A stretch of DNA of 64,000 nucleotides from Aureibacter tunicatorum (GTDB lineage: Bacteria; Bacteroidota; Bacteroidia; Cytophagales; Cyclobacteriaceae): positions 1,116,001-1,180,000 of the forward strand of contig NZ_AP025305.1 in the NCBI RefSeq assembly GCF_036492635.1, given 5' to 3'. Position 1 is the stretch's first letter, and every line of letters begins with the position of its first letter. Positions 25,162 through 34,088 of the stretch are shown piece after piece. Below the pieces are notes generated by a model. The model had not been told where the DNA came from. It worked only from the letters and a program-made list of their open reading frames with translations, and made no database searches. The position numbers and the translations under genes were made by a program.

Positions 25162-26730
25162 ATGAAAAGAGATATAATGCTTCAAGTTTTTGAGGAGAAC
25201 TTGGACAAAGAATGGGATATCGTGGTCATTGGAGGAGGTGCGACTGGATTAGGAGTTGCAGTGGATGCTGTTTCAAGAGGCTACAAAACACTATTGTTGG
25301 AACAGTCCGATTTTGCCAAAGGTACGTCAAGCAGAAGCACTAAGCTTGTGCATGGCGGTGTCAGGTATTTGGCTCAGGGGGATATATCGTTGGTGATAGA
25401 AGCTTTGCATGAGAGAGGTTTGTTATACCACAACGCACCGCATTTGGTTCATGACCAGTCGTTTGTGATTCCTAGTTATGAGTGGTGGGGAGGACCATTT
25501 TACACCATCGGTCTGAAGGTATATGATTTGATGGCCGGTAAACTTGGCTTGGGACCTTCTGTTCATATTTCCAAAGAAAAGACGCTGGAGTATTTGCCTA
25601 ATTTGAAAGAGGATGGCTTGAAAGGTGGTGTAATCTACCATGATGGACAATTTGACGATTCTAGATTGGCGATTAATTTGGCTCAAACATTTGTCGAAAA
25701 TGGAGGAACAGCTTTGAATTATTTTGAGGTTGTGGAATTGAACAAGAACATGGATAATTTGGTCAGCGGTCTCAAGGCTTTGGACAAGATATCTGGTAAA
25801 GAGTTCGATATTAAGGCGAAAGTGGTTGTGAATGCCACAGGGGTATTTGCGGATAGTATTTTGCAAATGGATGATCCATCTTCACCCAAGACCATTCGAC
25901 CAAGCCAAGGAATTCATTTGGTATTGGATAAGAAGTTTTTGAGAGGAGATAAAGCTATCATGATACCAAAGACTTCGGATGGTCGAGTTTTGTTCGCAGT
26001 GCCTTGGCATGATAAAGTTGTCGTTGGCACAACGGATACTCCTTTGGATGATATTGATTTGGAGCCAAGAGCATTGGAAAGTGAAATAAATTTCGTGCTG
26101 GAAACGGCATCGAATTATCTAGCTTCAGTGCCTAGTAGAGAAGATGTTTTAAGTGTTTTTGCAGGTTTAAGGCCATTAGCGGCGCCACAAAAAGGAGACG
26201 AGTCTACTAAGGAAATATCAAGAAAGCATAAGATTACTGTTTCGTTGTCAGGGCTTGTGTCAATATTAGGCGGCAAGTGGACGATTTATAGAAAAATGGC
26301 TGAAGATACAGTCGATAAAGCCGCAATGATAGCAGGTTTGGAAGATAAGGCTTGTATTACCAAAGATCTTCCAATTCATGGTTGGGCAAAAGGACATGAC
26401 AAAACTGATCCATTGTCAAAATACGGTTCTGATAAAGAATATATAAATGAGTTGATGATCAAAGAACCAGATTTGAAAGATTTCATCCATGAAAGATTGC
26501 CTTATACTAAGGCTGAAATTGTCTGGATGGTAAGAAATGAAATGCCTGTGACGCTAGAAGATGTTATGTCAAGGCGTACCAGAGCATTATTGTTAGATGC
26601 CCGAGCAAGTATCGAGGCAGCTCCTGTAGTCGCTGAAATTATGGCTAAAGAATTAGGGCATGATAATTCTTGGAAAAAAGAGCAAGTCAATATTTACAAG
26701 GAACTTGCTGAAGGTTATTATTTAAAATAA
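25162..26730 (+). CDS. glpD: aerobic glycerol-3-phosphate dehydrogenase
   Basis: A 522-residue FAD-dependent membrane-associated dehydrogenase that oxidises glycerol 3-phosphate to dihydroxyacetone phosphate and passes electrons to quinone. The N-terminal dinucleotide fold VVIGGGATGLG (21-31) and the family signature GTSSRSTKLVHGGVRYLAQ are clear, as is a C-terminal helical domain (about 390-520). It lies 62 bases after glpK and 5 bases before glpF, so the operon couples uptake, phosphorylation and oxidation. Confidence 0.96.
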   Translation: MKRDIMLQVFEENLDKEWDIVVIGGGATGLGVAVDAVSRGYKTLLLEQSDFAKGTSSRSTKLVHGGVRYLAQGDISLVIEALHERGLLYHNAPHLVHDQSFVIPSYEWWGGPFYTIGLKVYDLMAGKLGLGPSVHISKEKTLEYLPNLKEDGLKGGVIYHDGQFDDSRLAINLAQTFVENGGTALNYFEVVELNKNMDNLVSGLKALDKISGKEFDIKAKVVVNATGVFADSILQMDDPSSPKTIRPSQGIHLVLDKKFLRGDKAIMIPKTSDGRVLFAVPWHDKVVVGTTDTPLDDIDLEPRALESEINFVLETASNYLASVPSREDVLSVFAGLRPLAAPQKGDESTKEISRKHKITVSLSGLVSILGGKWTIYRKMAEDTVDKAAMIAGLEDKACITKDLPIHGWAKGHDKTDPLSKYGSDKEYINELMIKEPDLKDFIHERLPYTKAEIVWMVRNEMPVTLEDVMSRRTRALLLDARASIEAAPVVAEIMAKELGHDNSWKKEQVNIYKELAEGYYLK

Positions 26731-26735
26731 GAAAT

Positions 26736-27482
26736 ATGGAAATAGCTTTTTGGGGAGAATTTATAGGCACGATGTTGCTTATTCTATTAGGAAATGGAGT
26801 AGTGGCAAATGTAGTACTGAATAGTACCAAAGGTAATAATGGAGGTTGGATTGTTATCACTTTAGGTTGGGGCTTAGGCGTTTTTGTGGGCGTTTTGGTT
26901 GCAGGCCCCTATAGTGGAGCGCATTTGAACCCTGCGGTGACTTTTGGACTGGCTTTGGCAGGAAAGTTTGATTGGTTTTTTGTGCCGGTTTATATTATCG
27001 CGCAACTTTTAGGCGCAATGCTGGGGGCGATGCTGGTCTTTTTGTTTTACAAAGATCATTATAAAGTGTCATCAGATCAAGGAGCCATGTTGGCGACATT
27101 TTGCACTGGCCCTGCGATCAGGCATAAAGCGAGAAACTTTTTTTGCGAGATGATAGGCACATTCGTGTTATTGATATCTGTTTTTTATATACAAGGACCT
27201 GATGCCAATATTGCAGACACGGAAGTCTTGAGCATAGGCTTGGGTTCTGTTGGAGCTATTCCAATAGCGTTTGTTGTAGTTGCAATTGGTTTGTCGCTGG
27301 GAGGAACAACTGGATATGCTATTAATCCGGCAAGAGATTTAGGACCTAGGTTTATGCATGCTATTTTGCCTATTCCCGGCAAGGGAGGTAGCGATTGGAG
27401 CTATTCATTTGTGCCAATATTAGGTCCCTTGGCAGGTGCGGTGCTTGCAGTGCTGGTTGCCGTATCGACATTGGGGTTATAA
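26736..27482 (+). CDS. glpF: glycerol facilitator (aquaglyceroporin)
   Basis: A 248-residue inner-membrane channel of the MIP family. Both NPA boxes are present: SGAHLNPAVTFG (Asn65-Ala67) and GYAINPARDLGPR (Asn197-Ala199). Asp201 directly after NPAR is the hallmark of glycerol-permeable channels rather than water-only aquaporins. Six membrane segments and two half-helices can be counted. Last gene of the glp operon, followed by a strong bidirectional terminator. Confidence 0.95.
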   Translation: MEIAFWGEFIGTMLLILLGNGVVANVVLNSTKGNNGGWIVITLGWGLGVFVGVLVAGPYSGAHLNPAVTFGLALAGKFDWFFVPVYIIAQLLGAMLGAMLVFLFYKDHYKVSSDQGAMLATFCTGPAIRHKARNFFCEMIGTFVLLISVFYIQGPDANIADTEVLSIGLGSVGAIPIAFVVVAIGLSLGGTTGYAINPARDLGPRFMHAILPIPGKGGSDWSYSFVPILGPLAGAVLAVLVAVSTLGL

Positions 27483-27485
27483 TGA

Positions 27486-27515
27486 CAAAAGCTGGGAATC
27501 TTTTCCCAGCTTTTG
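27486..27515. terminator. bidirectional terminator between glpF and nadE
   Basis: A perfect 13-bp stem (CAAAAGCTGGGAA / TTCCCAGCTTTTG) with a 4-base loop, sitting exactly between convergent glpF and nadE, flanked by T-rich sequence on the plus strand and by A-rich sequence (T on the minus strand). It can serve both operons. Confidence 0.85.
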
Positions 27516-27517
27516 TT

Positions 27518-29416
27518 TTATTCATTCATCATTTCTTCAATTTCTAGTTTATATCCACCGGATAAAATTGGAAATCTGCACCAAGTTCTTGGATCAACAT
27601 TGAAGTCGTCAAGATGAAAAGCCGGAGCTATTCTTTCTCTTTTCCATTGGTTTCTTGACCACATTTGATAGAATTTAGCAATATGAGCTTTTAGTAAATT
27701 TTCAGGCTCTAAATTCTTCTTTTTAAGAATGTTAAGAACTTCCAAAGGAGATTTGTATTCTTTAATAGCTAATTTTTCTATCTCGACAATTATGTTGTAA
27801 GGCATGAGGTCTTGCTCATCAGTTTGGGTTTGCTCAGGAGGCCTTAATTCAGCTGTTGGCGTAAGGCTATTTACATCTTTGAGTCCGTGAAAACCAAGGG
27901 AGCTTTCAGCCCATTTCAACCACTGCAATACGAAGTGTTTGTCTACAGCAGCTATTGGGGCAATGCTGCCGCTGGTGTCTCCATCCATGGTTGCATAGCC
28001 CACGTCTCCCTCACTACGATTGGATGTTGTCAATAATAAATACTTTTCAATATTTGCAATCATCCAAATGATTGGCGACCTGCTTCTGGCTTGAATGTTT
28101 TGCAAAGCTAAATCATCGCTCTCCCATTTTAATTTTCGACCTAAAGCTTTTTCCACTTTTTCAGTGTAAGAGTTTACTTCGTCATCAATATTCCAATGAT
28201 AGAATGTGGCTCCAATACTTTCGGCTAGGTTTTTAGCCGAATCGAAGGTCGCGTCACCAGAGTTTTTGGTTCCTTGATAGACTGTGGTAAATATATTGGA
28301 GGAGATAAATTTTACGGGATTATCTGAAACAGTGGCCTTTTTTATTAAATCTTCTCTATGAATTTTTGATAGAAATGTTTCGATACCAAGTATTTCAACT
28401 CCCCTTTTAATCATCTGTGAGACCATGACCGCGCATGCGCTGGAGTCAGCGCCTCCACTTAGAGATAAAGCAAAGCCTTTGCTCCATGATTTTCTTAGGT
28501 AATCAAATAATGCTAATGCTGAAGCATATGCGAATTCTTCTTCTTTTGAAGTAAAGTCATTTTGCAAAGGAGATTTGTTAATGTCTTCATCAATTATATC
28601 TTGATGCGATACTGTTTGCAGTCGAGGAATTGCGACATTTGTCGAAACAATTTGATAATTCTCAAATGAAAACCTTTGGTTTTGAGCAATTAATTTTCCG
28701 TACTGGGCTATGAGAATTTCGCCATCGTAAATCATCCTCCCAGCCTCATTTCCGAGGAGATTTGTGTATACGTAAACACATTTGAAATCCTCGCTAGCGG
28801 GAATTGCTATGTTTTCCCTATCCTTTTTTTTGCCGAAGGCGAAATGGCTTGCGCTCAGGTTAAGAATCACATCCACATTTTGTTCAGCGTAGTCTATGGC
28901 AGGTCTTCTATTTTGCCAAGCATCTTCGCATATTTCTATGCCGAGGTTTATCCCATCAATATTGTAAATGGGTTGTCCTAGTACGTATTGATTGTCATTA
29001 ATGTTGATATGTGCGTCATTTTCTGATTGCCAAGAAGAAAACCACCTAGGTTCATAATGCACACCTTCATTGGCCAAATGCTCCTTTGCAGTAAAACCTA
29101 AAATTTGTTGATCTTTGATAACGCATGCGCAATTATAAAGATGTCCTCCATATTTCAAAGGTAATCCCACAGCAACAGTAATATTGATGCATTCTTCTGC
29201 GATTTCAGGAAGAAATGACAGTGCTTTTTCTGGCAACCAGTGGCTGAGAAAGAGATCTTCGCAACCATAGCCGGTAATACTTAATTCAGGAAGACATAAT
29301 ATATTGATGCCTTTGGAAATCGCATCTTGGATGGCGCTTTTAATATTGGAAATATTCCCAGCCCAGTCCAATGGCATTTGGTTGAGCGTTGCTCCACCGA
29401 TTTTAATTGTAGACAT
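27518..29416 (-). CDS. nadE: glutamine-dependent NAD+ synthetase
   Basis: A 632-residue two-domain enzyme that makes NAD+ from nicotinic acid adenine dinucleotide, ATP and glutamine. The N-terminal nitrilase-type glutaminase carries the catalytic triad Glu44 (LPELSITGYG), Lys111 (AKEHLANEG) and Cys163 (GIEICEDAW). The synthetase domain has the PP-loop SGGADSS (320-326) and, later, TTSNRSEGDVGYATMDGD. It lies 29 bases after yggS on the same strand and is probably co-transcribed. Confidence 0.96.
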   Translation of the reverse strand: MSTIKIGGATLNQMPLDWAGNISNIKSAIQDAISKGINILCLPELSITGYGCEDLFLSHWLPEKALSFLPEIAEECINITVAVGLPLKYGGHLYNCACVIKDQQILGFTAKEHLANEGVHYEPRWFSSWQSENDAHININDNQYVLGQPIYNIDGINLGIEICEDAWQNRRPAIDYAEQNVDVILNLSASHFAFGKKKDRENIAIPASEDFKCVYVYTNLLGNEAGRMIYDGEILIAQYGKLIAQNQRFSFENYQIVSTNVAIPRLQTVSHQDIIDEDINKSPLQNDFTSKEEEFAYASALALFDYLRKSWSKGFALSLSGGADSSACAVMVSQMIKRGVEILGIETFLSKIHREDLIKKATVSDNPVKFISSNIFTTVYQGTKNSGDATFDSAKNLAESIGATFYHWNIDDEVNSYTEKVEKALGRKLKWESDDLALQNIQARSRSPIIWMIANIEKYLLLTTSNRSEGDVGYATMDGDTSGSIAPIAAVDKHFVLQWLKWAESSLGFHGLKDVNSLTPTAELRPPEQTQTDEQDLMPYNIIVEIEKLAIKEYKSPLEVLNILKKKNLEPENLLKAHIAKFYQMWSRNQWKRERIAPAFHLDDFNVDPRTWCRFPILSGGYKLEIEEMMNE

Positions 29417-29445
29417 ATTTAAATGCGAATTATTTTGATGCGGAA

Positions 29446-30123
29446 TTATTTGTTGTAATTTCTTTCGCCGAAAATGGCGCTTCCAACCCTTATCATTGTT
29501 GATCCTTTTTGAATCGCTAGTTTGTAGTCGCCACTCATTCCCATGGATAATTCTTGCATTGCGATATTTTCTTTGGATACTGTTTTGTCAATTTTATCAA
29601 ATATTGATTTTAGCGTTCCAAATTCACTTAGCACTTTTTCATCATCTTTGGTGTTTGTCGCCATGCCCATAAGGCCGATAACTTTGATATTTTGATATTC
29701 ATCAAAACTCTCGCTATTCAATAAATCTAGCAAATCTACTTCCGAAAAGCCGAATTTGCTTTCTTCGTCGGCAATGTGAACTTGAAGAAGCACATTAATG
29801 ATTCTATCATTTTTCAACGCTTGTTTGTTGATCTCTTTCAATAGTTGAGGTGTGTCAATGGCATGAATTAAATGAACAAAAGGGGCTATGTATTTGACTT
29901 TGTTTCGCTGCAAGTGCCCGATCATATGCCATTTAATGTCTTTTGGCAATACCTCGTATTTGTTAGCAAGTTCTTGAACCTTGTTTTCACCAAAATCTCT
30001 TATACCGGCATCGTAAGCTTCCTGAAGCATTTCCACAGGTTTGGTTTTGCTTACGGCTATGAGCTTTGCATTGGTGCCTTTGATGGATTCGCTGAAAAAA
30101 TCCAGATTTTCCTTAATATTCAT
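29446..30123 (-). CDS. yggS: YggS-family pyridoxal-phosphate homeostasis protein
   Basis: A 225-residue cytoplasmic PLP-binding protein with a TIM-barrel fold like the N-terminal half of alanine racemase. The cofactor lysine is Lys26 in IAVSKTKP; HMIGHLQRNKVK and the C-terminal LSMGMSGDYKLAI...STMIRVGSAIFGER segment are the family signatures. YggS proteins keep free PLP in balance and have no known catalytic reaction. It leads the operon with nadE. Confidence 0.94.
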   Translation of the reverse strand: MNIKENLDFFSESIKGTNAKLIAVSKTKPVEMLQEAYDAGIRDFGENKVQELANKYEVLPKDIKWHMIGHLQRNKVKYIAPFVHLIHAIDTPQLLKEINKQALKNDRIINVLLQVHIADEESKFGFSEVDLLDLLNSESFDEYQNIKVIGLMGMATNTKDDEKVLSEFGTLKSIFDKIDKTVSKENIAMQELSMGMSGDYKLAIQKGSTMIRVGSAIFGERNYNK

Positions 30124-30155
30124 AAATAATGGATTAATGGGTTCAGTAATGTTTG

Positions 30156-30163
30156 CAAATATA
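30156..30163 (-). promoter_or_regulatory. possible -7 promoter element for yggS-nadE (TATATTTG, minus strand)
   Basis: Read on the minus strand, TATATTTG matches TAnnTTTG and lies about 33 bases before the yggS start codon. No clear -33 element is seen. Confidence 0.4.
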
Positions 30164-30224
30164 AGTAGTTATGAATTTTTAAAAAATTTATCCTGATTCA
30201 TAGCTTAGGTTTGTTCTATTGCAT

Positions 30225-30232
30225 TAAATTTG
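30225..30232 (+). promoter_or_regulatory. possible -7 promoter element for the LysE-type gene (TAAATTTG)
   Basis: TAAATTTG fits TAnnTTTG and ends 31 bases before the ATG at 30263. It also explains why a TTG at 30230 should not be used as the start. The -33 element is not obvious. Confidence 0.4.
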
Positions 30233-30262
30233 TTCGTTTGTGGTAATACAATTAACAATAAC

Positions 30263-30925
30263 ATGTGGGATTGGATAATAATTCTAATTAAGGGCATTGG
30301 TTTTGGAATTGTCTTGGCGTTTTTGATTGGCCCTGCATTTTTTTCGTTGATCCAAACCAGCATTCGCAATGGGTTCACTTCTGGTGTATTCATGGCGATG
30401 GGAATTTCATTCAGCGATATTTTTTATATTTTCATAAGTTACTTAGGCATTACACAGTTAGCTGAAAGCTCATTTTTTAAAACGTGGTTTGGCATTTTAG
30501 GAGGTGTAGTGATGCTGGCCTTTGGGGCATTCTCATTGATGAAGCGAGCTGAATTGATGTTGCCAGCAAGGGAAAGAAGCGAAATAAATCGTTTGGGGAA
30601 GAAAGGTTTGCTGGGATCGTTTTTGAAAGGAGCTCTGATGAATGGTTTGAATCCTTTCTTGTTTGTGTTCTGGGTAGGAGTTGTAGGAGCTGTTGCCAAT
30701 GAGAATCATCATTCCAATTCGCAGACTTTATTGTTTTTTGTTGGGACAATGGTAACCGCGTTTTCTTTGGACCTTACCAAAGCTTATCTTTCAGGCAAAT
30801 TGATGTCGATTATCACGCCAAGATTTATGTCAATTGTCAATAAGGTCGTAGGCTCGGCATTGGTTCTATTTTCATTTAGAATGTTTTACGGAGCCTACGA
30901 AGCAGGACTACACTTTTTTCAGTGA
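30263..30925 (+). CDS. LysE-family exporter
   Basis: An inner-membrane protein of about 220 residues with six hydrophobic segments. The first, WIIILIKGIGFGIVLAFLIGPAFFSLIQTSIRNG, is the family signature: the GP(A/V)xxxxxxxS motif after helix 1 as in LysE/RhtB amino-acid exporters. The substrate is not predictable. I start at ATG 30263 because it puts the first helix at the N-terminus; a TTG at 30230 would add 11 polar residues. It converges with the Bat-type operon with only 3 bases between. Confidence 0.85.
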   Translation: MWDWIIILIKGIGFGIVLAFLIGPAFFSLIQTSIRNGFTSGVFMAMGISFSDIFYIFISYLGITQLAESSFFKTWFGILGGVVMLAFGAFSLMKRAELMLPARERSEINRLGKKGLLGSFLKGALMNGLNPFLFVFWVGVVGAVANENHHSNSQTLLFFVGTMVTAFSLDLTKAYLSGKLMSIITPRFMSIVNKVVGSALVLFSFRMFYGAYEAGLHFFQ

Positions 30926-30928
30926 TAA

Positions 30929-31978
30929 TTAATCCTCTAATATATTGTTGATGAAAGTCAGTTTGGTCGCTAACCAAGCTAAAAAGAAAACAATAGCCCA
31001 CTTTAGGTATATGCTGTAAAAATCCTCTGTGTTTTTGTATTTGTTCTCTTTGATTTTGACTTTTTCATAATTGTCTATGCGATCAAATATTTCCTCAAGA
31101 GCCTTGTTGTTCGTTGCTCTGAAAAATTGTCCATGACCAATTTCAGCGATTTCTTTCAAAGTTTTTTCGTTCAAATAACTTTCGACATATCTTGGTCTTC
31201 CAAAGAAATCCTTGCCCCATGGCACTCTACCGTTTTTACCTATACCAATGGTGTAAATTTTGATTCCATAGGCTTCAGCAAGTTTGGCCGCTGTGATTGG
31301 GTCAATATTTCCTGCCGTATTATCTCCGTCAGAAAGAAGAATAATTACTTTGGACTTTGCGTCTGATTCCCTCATTCTGTTAGTGGATACCCCAATGGCG
31401 CTGCCTATTGCCGTCCCAGATTTTTGAATCATATCGAAGTCTATTTCATCGATATTTTCACGCAATAAATCATAATCAGTAGTCAAGGGAGTCAGCGAGT
31501 ATGCGTCCCCGGAAAAGATGACGATTCCGATTCGGTCTCTGAACCTTCCGCTTATAAATTCTTCCGCCACATCTTTAGCCGCTTCAAGTCTGTTGGGCTT
31601 GAAATCTTCTATTTCCATGGATTGGGAGATATCTATTGCTAGCATAATATCTATTCCTTCGCTCCATTGCTCTATCGTTTCACTTGATTTTTGAGGTCTG
31701 GCTAAAGCAATCATTACCATTGTCAATGCCAAGGCAAAAAGCATGGGAGGTATAAACCTCAGATAAGTAATCGGACTGCTTCTTATTTCGCTTTTTGAAA
31801 ATGCAACATGAAGTTTTCGTCCAAATTTCAAATTGATAAGCCACCTCAATGCGAAGATCGCAGGGATGGTTGGTATTAAATACAGCCAAAAGCTGTTCAC
31901 CCAGTCGAATTGAGAAAGGGCTGGTGGAAATAGCCATGATGGCGAATACCAAGCTGTAGTTGCTAAGACGCTATCCAT
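30929..31978 (-). CDS. VWA-domain protein, BatA type
   Basis: A 349-residue inner-membrane protein with two N-terminal helices (about 30-48 and 72-94), a von Willebrand A domain (about 108-310) with a complete MIDAS motif DISQS (116-120), TxxT-type SGDAYSLTPLT and DGDNTAGNI, and one C-terminal helix. This is the BatA layout of Bacteroidota aerotolerance operons. It overlaps the upstream gene by 8 bases. No batB, batC or batD follows. Confidence 0.88.
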   Translation of the reverse strand: MDSVLATTAWYSPSWLFPPALSQFDWVNSFWLYLIPTIPAIFALRWLINLKFGRKLHVAFSKSEIRSSPITYLRFIPPMLFALALTMVMIALARPQKSSETIEQWSEGIDIMLAIDISQSMEIEDFKPNRLEAAKDVAEEFISGRFRDRIGIVIFSGDAYSLTPLTTDYDLLRENIDEIDFDMIQKSGTAIGSAIGVSTNRMRESDAKSKVIILLSDGDNTAGNIDPITAAKLAEAYGIKIYTIGIGKNGRVPWGKDFFGRPRYVESYLNEKTLKEIAEIGHGQFFRATNNKALEEIFDRIDNYEKVKIKENKYKNTEDFYSIYLKWAIVFFLAWLATKLTFINNILED

Positions 31979-32867
31979 TGTTTACCTCCTCCAGTTTAGT
32001 GTTGTATAGTTCATTAGCGAAGTCTTTTAGACCTTCGATGTTTTCGTCAAAATTATCAGGCATTATGCCTCCGTAAATATATTGGTCAAAGCCAGCCAAG
32101 CATTTTGAAACGATGTCGTCTTGGCAAAAATTAGTGATTTCCTTGGTCGTCAGTTTTGAATATGGTTGATCGCTTAGTTTTTCAATGTATAATTTCCATG
32201 CATTTAAAGTCTTCTCAGCATTTTTGGAATTTTCTTGAGACTTTGACTTCAATGCGTCGAATTGAATAATGAATTTCTCATGACGTTTTTTCAAACGATA
32301 TATGAGGTATTTGTTTTTGATCTTTTTTCCAAACACCAAGGCAATAACTACCGCTAGTACGAAAAATATGCCCAAGAAAATGTATAGATAGCCAAAATTG
32401 AAAGCTCTTTTGATAGTCAAAAAGCTTGTGTTTGATTTTAGTTGATCTTGTGGTGTTGAGACTGGAAGAATTCTTTTCAAATGAACATATGCGCTGTCTC
32501 CATATAGCGGAATGCTGTCGTTTTTAGTTAGTAAATAGACCGGCATGCTTAGCGACTGGATGCTGTCTGTGGAAAATGTCATTAACTCATAGACAACGCT
32601 GTCTTTTGTCAATGCCCCGTCTTTAATTGTTTTAAAGTATTTTTTTCCAATATATTCAAAAGGGCTAAAATCATTCAAAGAGTCAGGGTATAGGATATTG
32701 TCGCTTTCCGGGTAAGTTACCGATAGCGAATAACCAATAGGCTCACCAATTTTTACACTGTCGCTGGTGAAGTGGCCTGTTACTAGTATCTCATTATTTT
32801 GGGCAAAAGCATGACCCGTTGCTAACATCCAAATGATGGTGTTGAATATGATTAACTTAACGCGCAC
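31971..32867 (-). CDS. membrane protein of the Bat cluster, unknown function
   Basis: A 298-residue protein with a signal peptide (to about residue 22, MRVKLIIFNTIIWMLATGHAFAQ), a periplasmic beta-rich domain (ILVTGHFTSDSVKIGEPIGYSLSVTYP), one transmembrane helix (about 157-176, YIFLGIFFVLAVVIALVFG) and a cytoplasmic helical tail. This is the gene normally found between the DUF58 and BatA genes in this phylum (BatD-like N-terminal sequence, DUF4381-like tail). It overlaps both neighbours by 8 and 11 bases, indicating tight coupling. Confidence 0.72.
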   Translation of the reverse strand: MRVKLIIFNTIIWMLATGHAFAQNNEILVTGHFTSDSVKIGEPIGYSLSVTYPESDNILYPDSLNDFSPFEYIGKKYFKTIKDGALTKDSVVYELMTFSTDSIQSLSMPVYLLTKNDSIPLYGDSAYVHLKRILPVSTPQDQLKSNTSFLTIKRAFNFGYLYIFLGIFFVLAVVIALVFGKKIKNKYLIYRLKKRHEKFIIQFDALKSKSQENSKNAEKTLNAWKLYIEKLSDQPYSKLTTKEITNFCQDDIVSKCLAGFDQYIYGGIMPDNFDENIEGLKDFANELYNTKLEEVNNG

Positions 32868-33738
32868 GTTTTTTCGTTTTATTTCTAATTTTAAAAAGCT
32901 TTATTAATCGGGAAACGTATTCCTGATTTGTGATGACTTTCAGGTAGTCGGCTTGATTTCTTAAGCAGAGCTCTTGCAAATCATTGTGGCCTTTGCTGAA
33001 TTTTCCATAGACCTTTTCCCTGAATTCGTTCGATGAAGTGTTCACCCAAATTGTGCTTTGGCTTTCTTTGTCGAAGAGAGGGATGATGCCAAGCTTTGGA
33101 AGGTTGGCTTCCGTGGTGTCTGTGATATGGATGACTACCAAGTCGTGGGATCCTGCCAAGCCTTTGAGTTGATGCTGGTAATCCTCATCGATAAAGTCGG
33201 AAATCAATATCACAATGCTTCTTCTTTTAAGAAAGTTCAAGGTGAATTTTATCGCATCATTCAAATTCGTCTTGCGGGATTTAGGCTGGAGATGATGAAG
33301 CTTTGTAATGCTTTCATACGCATGCCTCATTCCTTTATTCGGCTTGATATACAACTCTTTTTGATCCGAGTAGCAAATAAGACCGGTGGAACTATTTTCT
33401 TTGGTAGCCGAAAGGGTCAATACTCCACATATTTCCTTGGCAATGTCCATCTTTTTAGACCCTTTCTTGCCAATGTCTTGCGAGGCGCTCACATCGATAA
33501 GAAACATGACATTTTGCTCCTTGTCTTCTTTGTATGTTTTGACATAAGTGCCAACTCCTTTAGCGGAAACTTTCCAATCTATGGCTCTTACATCATCGCC
33601 ATATTGATACACTCTTACATCGTCAAACTCTATCCCAGAGCCTCTGAATATCGAATGAAAGTCCCCTTGCATGTGGGATTTGATCGCTTTTCGTATTTTT
33701 ATTTCGTAGTTGCGAAGCTTTTGGAAGATTTCTTTCAC
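32857..33738 (-). CDS. DUF58 domain-containing protein
   Basis: A 293-residue cytoplasmic protein with the DUF58 signature VYQYGDDVRAIDWKVSAK (43-60) followed by a VWA-like fold (MFLIDVSASQDIG, VILISDFIDEDY). In the phylum it works with a MoxR ATPase and BatA-type proteins, perhaps as a chaperone for envelope complexes. It is the first gene of the three-gene minus-strand operon here; the usual moxR upstream gene is absent, because the next gene upstream is on the other strand. Confidence 0.88.
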   Translation of the reverse strand: MKEIFQKLRNYEIKIRKAIKSHMQGDFHSIFRGSGIEFDDVRVYQYGDDVRAIDWKVSAKGVGTYVKTYKEDKEQNVMFLIDVSASQDIGKKGSKKMDIAKEICGVLTLSATKENSSTGLICYSDQKELYIKPNKGMRHAYESITKLHHLQPKSRKTNLNDAIKFTLNFLKRRSIVILISDFIDEDYQHQLKGLAGSHDLVVIHITDTTEANLPKLGIIPLFDKESQSTIWVNTSSNEFREKVYGKFSKGHNDLQELCLRNQADYLKVITNQEYVSRLIKLFKIRNKTKKRAR

Positions 33739-34088
33739 TTTTATTTTTATTGAATATTAAAAAGCGTCGCCCTTGCCTATTTTTGGACGCGAATCGTGGA
33801 TGAATCGCTCTAAAATTGCCATATATGCAATTCATGACCGCATTTATCCGTATGAACCATTTAATATACTAACAAAGTTGTTAAATTGAGTGCAATACTG
33901 CAATTTTGTTCTTTAGATTTATTCCTTTTTCACCAATTTTAACTAATGGAAGGAATAGAGACGGTTGGGGAGTGCTTTTCTTTGCTATTTTCCTCCAAAA
34001 ATTGCGAGTATGCAACTTTTATGATGTCCAACTGAATTCTACGCTGGAGCGTTATGATGTTAACCAATATCTTAAATTACGTAAATTT
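33739..34088. other. divergent intergenic region
   Basis: About 350 bases between the minus-strand DUF58 gene and the plus-strand lipoprotein. A long open frame exists from 33906, but its first 61 codons have no signal-like or protein-like character, so I treat them as non-coding. TAAATTTG at 34082-34089 resembles a -7 element but overlaps the proposed start codon. Nothing else stands out. Confidence 0.4.

Noticed and set aside
33058-33753. 231-residue open frame antisense to the DUF58 gene
   Set aside because: The opposite strand carries the full DUF58 signature with overlapping operon partners, so this is a shadow frame.
33906-34088. N-terminal extension of the DUF4296-type lipoprotein
   Set aside because: The extra 61 residues would put the lipoprotein signal in the middle of the protein; the GTG at 34089 gives a normal lipoprotein.
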